Shown here: in pieces, positions 10,534 through 19,100 of the stretch | Layout: every line of letters begins with the position of its first letter | Numbering within the stretch: position 1 is the first letter of the stretch | Source of the DNA: Bradyrhizobium nitroreducens | GTDB taxonomy: Bacteria > Pseudomonadota > Alphaproteobacteria > Rhizobiales > Xanthobacteraceae | DNA length: 64,000 nucleotides | Assembly: GCF_002776695.1 (NCBI RefSeq) | Contig: NZ_LFJC01000003.1 | Location: 2,610,339-2,674,338, forward strand | Reading direction: 5' to 3' | The notes under the pieces: generated by a model | What the model saw: the letters and a program-made list of their open reading frames with translations, nothing else | What the model was told of the DNA's origin: nothing | The model's database searches: none | Translations under genes and position numbers: made by a program

Positions 10534-11301
10534 ATGAGTTCGATGACGATTGGACCGATCGCGCCTGCAACGACCGACCCGTCCGAGCGCAGCGCGTTGC
10601 TGTTCTGGATGATCTTCACCGGTCTCTCCATCTTCGCCGTCGTGCTGCTGTGGCGGTTCGGCTTGATCAACCTGATGCTGACCTCCGACCGCACCTACAT
10701 CTCCAGCGTCATCGCGGTGCTCTACATCCTCACCTGCGGTCACTGCTTCCTGCGCACCCGGGCGATCGCACGGGAGGGGGCGGCGGCGCGGCGCTGCCGC
10801 GAGGCGCTCGCGGCGCCTGACGGCGGCAAGGTGCTCGACGCGCGTGCGACGGCGCTGCCGCGCGGGCTGGTGCGCGATCATATCGAGAGCCTGGTGACCA
10901 AGGCTGCCGCGCAGGATTATCGCCCCGTCGACCAGACCCTGCTGCTGCGCACGCTTGCCGACCGCCTGCGCGGCTCCAACGGGTTCGGCGCCTTCGTCTC
11001 GGATACGCTGATGAAGCTCGGGTTGCTCGGCACCATCATCGGCTTCATCATCATGCTGGCGCCGATCGCGGGGCTGGATGCCGCCGACAAGGTGGCGATG
11101 CGCTCCTCGATGGGGTTGATGAGCGATGGCATGGCGGTCGCGATGTACACGACGCTGGCCGGCCTCGTCGGCTCGATCCTGGTCCGCATCCAGTATTACA
11201 TGCTGGATGCCGCGACCCAGCGGGTGTTCTCGGACGCGGTGGTGCTGACCGAGACCTACGTGACGCCGGTGCTGGAGCGCAAGGGTGCCGGAACGCCATG
11301 A
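10534..11301 (+). CDS. MotA/TolQ/ExbB-like proton-channel family protein
   Basis: 255 aa from the ATG at 10534, with GAGGAG about 10 bases upstream. TM1 and TM2 lie near 20-43 and 48-70. A cytoplasmic loop follows, then the two signature helices: LGLLGTIIGFIIML near 167-180 and a helix containing DGMAVAMYTTLAGLVGSI near 195-215. That pair is the hallmark of the family whose pentamers form proton-driven rotary stators. It overlaps the next gene by 4 bases (ATGA). The partner is not a normal ExbD, TolR or MotB; see the finding on this cluster. Confidence 0.82.
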   Translation: MSSMTIGPIAPATTDPSERSALLFWMIFTGLSIFAVVLLWRFGLINLMLTSDRTYISSVIAVLYILTCGHCFLRTRAIAREGAAARRCREALAAPDGGKVLDARATALPRGLVRDHIESLVTKAAAQDYRPVDQTLLLRTLADRLRGSNGFGAFVSDTLMKLGLLGTIIGFIIMLAPIAGLDAADKVAMRSSMGLMSDGMAVAMYTTLAGLVGSILVRIQYYMLDAATQRVFSDAVVLTETYVTPVLERKGAGTP

Positions 11302-11984
11302 TGGATGATTTCGGTCTCTATCCGCGCGAGGAGCCGTTCGATCCGCTGGGCGTGATGCTGTTCAAGGCGCTCCAGGTGATCGCATTCCTGTTCTTCCTCG
11401 CGCTGCTCGCGGTCTCGCCGGACGCCAAGGAAGGCAAGATCGACTCCAAGGCCGAGTTCATCATCACGCTGGATTGGCCGGACAACCACCCCGACGACCT
11501 CGACCTGTTCGTGCAGGATCCCGCCGGAAACATAGCCTGGTATCGCCATCGCGAGGCCGGCTTCCTCACCCTCGACCGCGACGACCGCGGCGGAGCCAAC
11601 GACTTCATCATGGTCGCCGGCAAGAAGATCGCCTCGCCCATCCGCGAGGAGATCGTCACCGTGCGCGGCATCCTCGCCGGCGAATACACCGTCAACGTCT
11701 CGCATTTCGTGGCGACGACCGGCGAGCCCGTCACGGCCAATATCAAAGTGCAGAAGCTCAATCCGACGGCGCAGGTGGTGTTCGACAACAAGTTCACGCT
11801 CGACCACACCGGCGACGAGAAGACCGCGGTGCGGTTCCGGCTCGACGCCGAGGGCAAGGTCGTCAATGTCGACCAGCGGCCGAAATCGCTGCTGGAGACG
11901 TTCCGTAGCGGCTGGCGCAACGGCGCCGATCTCGACCCGAGGACCGGCGTGAGCAAGAACCCCGTGAGGATCCGCCGTGATTAA
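11298..11984 (+). CDS. Single-TM protein with a periplasmic DUF2135/YfaP-like domain
   Basis: 228 aa. A cytoplasmic N-tail of about 18 residues and one TM helix (about 20-42: MLFKALQVIAFLFFLALLAV) are followed by a beta-rich region. This contains DDLDLFVQDPAGNIAWYRHR and a later GEYTVNVSHF, which resemble the DUF2135/YfaP type of beta-sandwich. The topology (short N-tail, one TM, periplasmic domain) is that of ExbD/TolR/MotB, but no peptidoglycan-binding OmpA motif is visible. It overlaps both neighbours (4 and 8 bases), so translation is probably coupled. The domain name is a judgement by eye. Confidence 0.7.
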   Translation: MMDDFGLYPREEPFDPLGVMLFKALQVIAFLFFLALLAVSPDAKEGKIDSKAEFIITLDWPDNHPDDLDLFVQDPAGNIAWYRHREAGFLTLDRDDRGGANDFIMVAGKKIASPIREEIVTVRGILAGEYTVNVSHFVATTGEPVTANIKVQKLNPTAQVVFDNKFTLDHTGDEKTAVRFRLDAEGKVVNVDQRPKSLLETFRSGWRNGADLDPRTGVSKNPVRIRRD

Positions 11985-12582
11985 CCTGCAGACGGTCATC
12001 CTCACGCTGTCGCTCGCCTACGCCGTCATCGGCGCGCTGCTGCTGGTGGTGCTGGTCTATGCGCGGCTGCACTGGTCGCTGAAGGCGGTCGCGGTGGTCG
12101 TGACCAGCGCCTTCTATGTCGTGAGCTTCACCGAGATGCGCGGGCTGCTCGGCTGGGCCAGTTCCGACCGGTTGCCGACGGCCTTCAAGCTGCTGAAGGC
12201 CCGTATCGTCGAGCCGCATTCGCTGCAGGGCGATCCGGGCTCGATCTATCTGTGGGTCGAGCAGCTGGATGAGGACAATCGTCCGAGCGGTATCCCGCGG
12301 GCGTTCCGCGTGCCCTACAACGACAGGCTCGCCGAGAAGACTCATGCCGCGGAGAACGAGATCGCTCAGGGACATCCGCAAGGTGGCCGGGCGGCGGATT
12401 TCGGCGGGGGCGACGGCAGCCTGATCGACATGGTCCGCGAATATGTGACGCCCAAGACGATCATGGAGACGAGCGGCGGCGATTCCTCGACCGGCGAGTT
12501 CATGGCACCGCCGGCCGGCGCGCAAGGCGCCGTGTTCACGCCGATACCGCCGCCCCGGATGCCCCCGAAAGACGAGCAATAG
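11977..12582 (+). CDS. Hypothetical two-TM membrane protein
   Basis: 201 aa. Two TM helices at about 4-26 and 31-50 are followed by a soluble region of about 150 residues containing DPGSIYLWVEQLDEDNRPSG and ending in a Pro/Gly-rich tail (IPPPRMPPKDEQ). It overlaps the preceding gene by 8 bases and so belongs with the ExbB-like and YfaP-like proteins. I do not recognise a named family. Its conserved-looking core reads as if it comments on exchangeable quantities of charge or ligand, but no function can be assigned. Confidence 0.7.
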   Translation: MINLQTVILTLSLAYAVIGALLLVVLVYARLHWSLKAVAVVVTSAFYVVSFTEMRGLLGWASSDRLPTAFKLLKARIVEPHSLQGDPGSIYLWVEQLDEDNRPSGIPRAFRVPYNDRLAEKTHAAENEIAQGHPQGGRAADFGGGDGSLIDMVREYVTPKTIMETSGGDSSTGEFMAPPAGAQGAVFTPIPPPRMPPKDEQ

Positions 12583-12698
12583 GCCCTTCATCATCGTGTC
12601 GCCGGGCGCTGGTCAACCGCCCAGCGCTGGCGCATCTTGTTGACATCCCTCAATTTGGCCTTATCGGCCTTCAATAAGAATTGGGGGGTGGAGGGTGC

Positions 12699-13439
12699 GT
12701 GCTTCTCGCTGTCTTTTCGGATATCCACGGCAACCGGCAAGCCTTCGAGGCCTGCCTGAAGGCCGCCCGTGCGAAGGGCGCGGAGCAGTTCGTGCTGCTC
12801 GGCGATTTCGTCGGCTATGGCGCCGATCCCGAATGGGTGGTGGATACCGCGATGGAGCTCGTTGGCCAGGGGGCCATCGCCGTGCGCGGCAATCACGATC
12901 AGGCGGTCAATTCATCGGCGGAGACGATGAACGCCGAGGCGCAGGTCGCAATCGAATGGACCCGTGGCCGCCTCGACACCGCGCAGCGCCGGTTCCTGAG
13001 CGAATTGCCGATGCTGGTCGACGACGGCGACTGTCTCTTCGTGCATGCGGAAGCCTCGAGCCCGCAGCGCTGGCACTACGTCCGCTCGACGGCGGACGCG
13101 GCCAAGAGCCTGATCGCGACCCCCGCCCATGTCACGTTCTGCGGCCATATCCATCGTCCCGCGCTCTATTCGATGTCGGTGACGGCGAAGATGACGAGCT
13201 TCGTGCCGAAGACCGACGTCCCGGTGCAGCTGCTGCGCGGGCGGCAATGGCTCGCCGTGATGGGCTCGGTCGGCCAGCCCCGCGACGGCGATCCGTCGGC
13301 GGCCTTCGTGTTGTTCGACACCGAATCGTGCCAGATCACCTATTGCCGCGCGCCCTATGACATCGCGACCGCGGCGGGTAGGATCCGCGACAACGGCCTG
13401 CCGCCTTGGCTGGCCGATCGGTTGTCGCAGGGGCGCTAG
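12699..13439 (+). CDS. Calcineurin-like metallophosphoesterase
   Basis: 246 aa from a GTG at 12699, with GGAGGG a few bases upstream; a TTG at 12681 is the alternative and lacks a ribosome site. All five metal motifs are present: SDIHGN, LGDFVGYG, RGNHDQ, HAEAS and GHIHRP. The family includes PPP-type protein phosphatases and cyclic-nucleotide or dinucleotide hydrolases. It lies only 6 bases before a Ser/Thr kinase gene, so protein dephosphorylation opposing that kinase is an attractive inference, not shown. Confidence 0.88.
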   Translation: MLLAVFSDIHGNRQAFEACLKAARAKGAEQFVLLGDFVGYGADPEWVVDTAMELVGQGAIAVRGNHDQAVNSSAETMNAEAQVAIEWTRGRLDTAQRRFLSELPMLVDDGDCLFVHAEASSPQRWHYVRSTADAAKSLIATPAHVTFCGHIHRPALYSMSVTAKMTSFVPKTDVPVQLLRGRQWLAVMGSVGQPRDGDPSAAFVLFDTESCQITYCRAPYDIATAAGRIRDNGLPPWLADRLSQGR

Positions 13440-13445
13440 GAGCCG

Positions 13446-14897
13446 ATGCCGAAATCGCTGGTCCAATCCGGTGCGGAGATCGACGGTTACACCATCGGCG
13501 AATGCGTTCACGCCGGCGGCATGGCGACGTTATGGACGGTGACCCATCCCGGCATCGACGTACCGCTGCTGATGAAGATCCCGCGGGTGTCGGAGGGCGA
13601 GGACCCCGCCGCGATCGTCTCCTTCGAGATGGAGATGATGATCCTGCCGCGGCTCGCGGGGCCGCACGTGCCGGCCTGTTTCGGCACCGGCGATTTCGCG
13701 CACCAAGCCTATGTCGTGATTGAGCGGATTTCCGGGACGACGCTCTACAAGCGGCTGCCTGATCTGCCGCTGCCGTATGACGAGGCACGGCAGCTCGTCG
13801 CCAGGATCGCGACCGCGCTCGCCGATCTGCACCGGCAGAACGTGATCCATCACGACATCAAGCCGAGCAGCATCATGTCCCGCGAAAGCGGCGAGGCGGT
13901 GCTGATCGACTACGGCCTGTCGCATCACAACCATCTGCCGGATCTGCTGCAGGAGGAGTTCCGCCTGCCTTACGGCACCGCGCCCTACATGGCGCCCGAG
14001 CGGCTGTCGGGAGTACGCGACGATCCGCGCAGCGATCTGTTTTCGCTTGGCGTGCTGCTGTACTTCTTCACGACCGGCGAGCGGCCGTTCGGCGAGGGCG
14101 AGACGTTGCGTGCGATGCGGCGCCGGCTGTGGCGCGATCCGCATCCGCCGCGAAGCTTGCGCGCGGACTATCCGCCATGGCTCCAGGAAGTGGTGTTGCG
14201 GTGCCTCGAGATCGAGCCGGTGCGGCGCTATCCGACGGCGTCCCAGCTTGCCTTCGATCTCACCCATCCGGATCAGATCAGACTCACGACGCGCTCGGAG
14301 CGGATGAAGCGCGATCCGCTCAGCGTCGCCTGGCGCCGCCGCTTCAATCTGGGCGTCATGGCGCCGCGCGTGAAATCGGATGTCGCTGCCCAAATCGCGT
14401 CGAGCCCGATCCTCGCTGTCGCGCTCGATACGGTGGAAGGGGCAGCCGAGCTGAACGAGGCGCTGCGCGTGACCACCGAGCGCATCCTCGCCACCTTGCC
14501 GTCAGCGCGGCTTGCCTGTGTCAACGTGCTCAAGCTGAGCCGGATCGCGATCGACCGGACCCTGGACGAGCAGGGCTCCAACAAGCATATCGACCGCCTG
14601 GTCGCGCTCAGGCATTGGGCGACGCCGCTCAAGCTGGATGAGAGCCGGCTATCGGTTCACGTGCTGGAAGCCGTCGATCCCGCGGCCGCGCTGCTGGAGT
14701 TTGCCGAGGTCAACCATGTCGACCATGTCATTATCGGCGCGCGGCAGAGCTCGTTTCGTCGCACGCTGCTCGGCAGCGTCTCGGCCAAGGTGGCCTCGGA
14801 GGCCGGTTGCACGGTCACCGTGGTACGGCCGCCGCGGATGGCAGGAGATGCCGACGAGGCGGGCGCGATATCGACGCCGGGACGCGACTCCGCTTAA
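13446..14897 (+). CDS. Ser/Thr protein kinase fused to a universal-stress-protein domain
   Basis: 483 aa. Kinase domain about 10-275: glycine-rich loop GECVHAGGMATLW, the Lys of LLMKIPR, catalytic loop VIHHDIKPSSIM (HHD instead of HRD), metal loop LIDYGLS (DYG instead of DFG), and APYMAPE. The catalytic Asp, Lys and loop Asp are retained, so it is likely active. Residues about 315-470 form a UspA domain with the ATP-binding tail pattern GARQSSFRRTLLGSVSAKV. No TM helix is seen. It is the last gene of the five-gene set that starts with the ExbB-like protein. Confidence 0.9.
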   Translation: MPKSLVQSGAEIDGYTIGECVHAGGMATLWTVTHPGIDVPLLMKIPRVSEGEDPAAIVSFEMEMMILPRLAGPHVPACFGTGDFAHQAYVVIERISGTTLYKRLPDLPLPYDEARQLVARIATALADLHRQNVIHHDIKPSSIMSRESGEAVLIDYGLSHHNHLPDLLQEEFRLPYGTAPYMAPERLSGVRDDPRSDLFSLGVLLYFFTTGERPFGEGETLRAMRRRLWRDPHPPRSLRADYPPWLQEVVLRCLEIEPVRRYPTASQLAFDLTHPDQIRLTTRSERMKRDPLSVAWRRRFNLGVMAPRVKSDVAAQIASSPILAVALDTVEGAAELNEALRVTTERILATLPSARLACVNVLKLSRIAIDRTLDEQGSNKHIDRLVALRHWATPLKLDESRLSVHVLEAVDPAAALLEFAEVNHVDHVIIGARQSSFRRTLLGSVSAKVASEAGCTVTVVRPPRMAGDADEAGAISTPGRDSA

Positions 14898-14985
14898 GCT
14901 TCCGTGACCGGGAGCCAATATCCGGCCGCGGACTGAACTGCCGTCGAACACGACGACATCCGCCGCGTCTCATGTCGTGGGCAAG

Positions 14986-16092
14986 TCAAATCGCTTTGAT
15001 AATGCCGCGAACGCCTGAGACCTGATTGAGCCATCTCGCACTGAACCTCTTCGCGTCAAGATAGTCGCCTCCGGAATACACCGTGTAGCCGACGGCCCCG
15101 ACATAGCCGGCGTAGGCAATTGCGGGTCCCCACGGTGAAAGTGTCATCAACGCCGATTTGGCCCAACCGATGCCGCGCACCACCCATTCGAGTGTGGCGC
15201 ACGATTTTTCGTAGCGGGCGAGGAGCTCGTCCAAGTCACCCGTTGCCTTGTTCCATTGTTCGGCAGCGGTTGATGGCGATTTGCCCGCGATTTCGTCGGC
15301 GATCTCCTTGCCGAGTTCGTCCGCAGCGTAAACGCTTTTCAGGAGGCCGCTCACGATGTCCTGCGGCTTTCCGAGGACGCTATCAATCCATGATTTCGCC
15401 TCGGATTGAATTTCCTTCTGTTGGTCCTTTCCGAAAGCGCTCCACAGTTTCTGAATGGCTTCACGGACCAGCCTGACGGCATAGCGGACAAACGTCCCGA
15501 GGCGTCCCGAAATATCGCCGATTTCCTGAGCGAGTGCCGAGGCCCATTCCTGGGCCGGCCCGAGGCCGAAGGTCGTCACGCCAGTCCCGGTGAACATCAG
15601 GACCCTGGCTGACCGATCGACAATGCCACGAATGACGGTCTCGGCTTTCTTGCCCAGGCCGGCGCGCGCCGCGTTGACGTCCGGCGGCCCGGCCGATCGC
15701 TCGGTCAGGAACGATTTCATTCCACGTTCCAGCGGCGCGTCGAGAACCTCTCGCAGCGTGGGGTCGACGAAGACCGCGACAGCCGATCGTTCAGTTTCCG
15801 ACTTCTCGCCGCCGCTCTTGTTCTTGTCGATGAGATCCTTTGCGAGGCCGAGATCATACGCCGCGGCGGCCAGCAACTTCATGCTCGCCAGATCCTGGAT
15901 GTCGGCGGTCCTCGTCGTCTGCGCGAGCGCGAGTTCCTCGTGCAATCGGACCGACGCTTCCATGATCCGATCGAGATTGCCAATCTCGCCCGAAATTCCG
16001 CCGGAGCGCTCGACCCCCGGGGTCGCGGAACTTCGAGCGTCCTCGATCGCATCACGATAATCGTGCCAAGCCTTATCTGCTGACGCCGTCAT
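14986..16092 (-). CDS. Partner of the CHAT-STAND-TPR protein; putative membrane-active effector
   Basis: 368 aa, no family recognised. The first 130 residues are helical and charged. About 155-215 is an amphipathic to hydrophobic section (RVLMFTGTGVTTFGLG, then helices rich in Ala/Leu/Val). Near the C-terminus, about 311-341, lies a strongly hydrophobic Gly/Tyr-rich hairpin (SPWGPAIAYAGYVGAVGYTV). The gene starts 10 bases after the stop of the CHAT gene, and its ribosome site (GGGAGA) lies inside that junction, so the two are co-transcribed. A membrane-inserting role is inferred from composition and context only. Confidence 0.75.
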   Translation of the reverse strand: MTASADKAWHDYRDAIEDARSSATPGVERSGGISGEIGNLDRIMEASVRLHEELALAQTTRTADIQDLASMKLLAAAAYDLGLAKDLIDKNKSGGEKSETERSAVAVFVDPTLREVLDAPLERGMKSFLTERSAGPPDVNAARAGLGKKAETVIRGIVDRSARVLMFTGTGVTTFGLGPAQEWASALAQEIGDISGRLGTFVRYAVRLVREAIQKLWSAFGKDQQKEIQSEAKSWIDSVLGKPQDIVSGLLKSVYAADELGKEIADEIAGKSPSTAAEQWNKATGDLDELLARYEKSCATLEWVVRGIGWAKSALMTLSPWGPAIAYAGYVGAVGYTVYSGGDYLDAKRFSARWLNQVSGVRGIIKAI

Positions 16093-16102
16093 GTTCGTCT
16101 CC

Positions 16103-19100
16103 CTATATCAGGCCGCCGCCATCATCGTCGCTGTCGTCGTAAGTCAAATCATGCATAACCCGATCGGGTATTTCGTTGGCGATGATCCGGTCGGGAATTC
16201 TGTCGGGACTGCTTGGAGCGGGAAGTTCAGAGTTGAAAATTCGGTCGGAAATCTCCGTCGTCGTCTTGGCATCGCTCAAACTCTGAAGCTCGCCCTCTAC
16301 ACCTTTGATCGTTGCGCGGGCCGTCGCGGCTGCGGCCATCGCCTCCTGGGCCCCCTCCTGCTTCAGCGTCCCCAGCACGACGGCAAGTGCCGACGAAGCC
16401 GTAATCTGCGTCAGCTTGTCGTCCAGAGCCTTTGCCAGATCGGAGGCCTTCCGAGCGAGCAATGCGGCGGCTTGTGGTTTGTCTCTCTGAAGCATCAATT
16501 TCGCGCGCTGCGCTGCCACGGCGGCCTCGAGTACACGATCCTTTTCCGCGTGCGCATATTTCTGGCATTCATCGTAGCCGCGCTCGGCATCGTCCAAACG
16601 CCCATCGCGCTGCGCTACGACGGCCAATTGGTAGGTGGCGTAAGCCGCGGCTCCTGCCTGTTTGAGCGAGGTGTTCAGCTCGATCGCCTGTTCGTAGTTC
16701 CGTCTGGCCTCGTCGTAGCGGCGTTCCGCGAGCGCCAGGTTGCCGAAGGCGACGAGGCACTTGGCAATACCGTTCTGGTAGCCGAACTGTTGGAACAGCC
16801 GCATCGCATCAGCGAAGCACGCCTGCGCCTTTTCATAGTGCTCCGAGTAGTAGTGCTGGCAGCCGATCAGGTGGAGGATGCTCGCGCGCTGGATCTGGTC
16901 GCCGGTCTTTTCCGCGAGGCGGCGCGCCTGGTCGAAGTCGGCTAGTGCCTGCGCGGGATCGGTAGCCTGATTCATGGCGCCCCGACCGAGATGGGCGCGC
17001 GTTTGCTCTTCGTCGTCGCCGATCTGCTCCGCCAATCGCAGGGAACGTCGATACGCCTCCTGCGCCTCAGTCCGGCGTCCCTGCTGGGCCAGGACAGCGC
17101 CTTGTCGCGCAAATGCTCCCGCGAGATCGGCGCCAGCCAGTAACGGATCGAACGACATGTGCGCAATGCCGTCCCGGAGATCCTGGTCTGCCAGCATCAG
17201 GTCGCCCTTGAGAACGTGAACGACGCCTCGTCGGTAGAGCGCGCGTCCAAGATTGACGCTATCGCCATCACACTCGAAACGTTGCGCGGCCCTGACCAGA
17301 TCGCTGAGCGCATCGTCATAGCGAGCGAGCAGTGTGTGCAGTATCGCGCGGTGCAGGAAGGCCCATCCGCGATTTTCATCGCTCAGATACTGCTCGCTGC
17401 TCAGGCACGCATCGATCCTCTCGAACGCCTCCGACCAAAGTCCCCTGATACGCAGAAAGTCGAATAGATTGCGCAAAGTTGCGATGACCCGGTCGAGGTG
17501 GCCTGGCTCTTCGCTCTGGACGAAGTCGTCCAGCAGTCCGAGTAGGTTGTCTTGCTCCTTCTCCAGCATCGGATGGTTTTTCCGATTGTCTCTGGCGTAT
17601 TTTTCGAGCCATTGTTCGGCATATCTACGCTCGGAGGCGACCTGCTCTCGATCCAGGGCAGGATTGCCGTGTTCGGCGAGCAGCGGGTGCTGGCTGAGGC
17701 GATCGGGGCCTATGGCATCGAGCAGACCCAGTGATATCAGCTTGTCCTTGGCTGGGAAGAACTCCTTGATCTTCTCGCCGGCTTGCAAGGCTGCGAACGA
17801 AGCCTCGAGAGCCGGGAAGCTCGCTATCCTGACCAGAAGCCTTTGAGCACATGGAAGCGACGCCAGCTCGTCGTAATTTGCCTTGAACAGAACTTGAACT
17901 TCGTCGTTCGAGATCGTTTCGGGGGCCGTCTCGAGCCGCAACCACAGGGTCTTGTACGAGTCGCCCTCCGCGCATTTGGAGGCCGCCAGCCTGATTCCGA
18001 GCGGAAGGCGACCCATGCGCTTGCAGATCTTGTCCACCAAAATCAAGTCAGCCTTGTTCAGGTCGGCTGCAGACACTTGGCATAGTGAAAGGAACAGCTC
18101 TCTGGCAGCCTCCGCACTCAGCGGCTTAACTTTGACATCCTGTACTCCGTTCAGCTTGAGCGGCGCGGTGCCGTTCATCATCACAGCGCAGCCATTTGTG
18201 GCATCCAGCACGGCACGTCCGATCGTCTGATCGGATACTTCGTCGAGTCCGATCAGCAATCCCGGAAAGCTCGCCAACAAAGCCTTGAAGGCCTCGGTCT
18301 TGGCGGCCAGCCCGTCGGCCTCCGAGACTTTTCGGCCCGGAAAGAGTCTCGCAAGAGACTCGATGGCGCGTTCGGGGGTGGTTTTTCCAAGGCGATGCCA
18401 GATGCGGCCGCGTTCGATCGGCGCGCTGGTCGAAACCTGATTGAACAGCTGCGCTGCCAGACTGGTCTTTCCAACGCCGAAATTGCCGTGCAGGAACAGG
18501 TTGACGCCGGGTTTGACCTGCGCCGCGAGCTGTTCGAGCTGGTCGGCGCGACCGATCAGTGGCATTTGAAGTGGTGGCGCCTCGATGCAAGGTGCCGATA
18601 CTTTTCGATCTTCGGTTTCTTGTTGTGGAAAGACCACACCTTGATCACCCCGCAGGTAGAGTACGAGCGCGCCCCAATCGCGATCTCCCAGGGCCGATTG
18701 CTGGAAGATGCTCTTGCGAGCCTGGAAGATGCAGTGGTCAATGGTCTCGCCGGACAGCAGGCGGGGATAGATCGCTTTGGCGATGGCAACGGCGTTCTTG
18801 TCGCGTAGCCGGTATTGGCTCGCAACCACCGCCGCAAGCCCCTTGAGGACGAGTGCGGCGGCGACTCCGCCATACGGGTTGTCGCCGCGCTCTGCGCTCT
18901 CACAGGCCTCCAGGATAGCCACCTTCACCTTGGCATCGCCGAGGAGTTGCGCGAGTTTGCTCCCCTCATATTTCTCGCTCTTCCTGTCCGCCCCCACGAG
19001 CAGCAGGCTGCCTTCTCCTTCCCAGAAATAGCCATGGCCTGAGAAATGGAACACGTCGCAAGGGCCCTTGAGCAGTCGTTCCAATTCCTCGCGGGTCCCC

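Noticed and set aside
14986..16092. Call of the CHAT partner as a bacterial gasdermin
   Set aside because: Length and hydrophobic pattern do not match gasdermin N-domains that I know; left as unknown effector.
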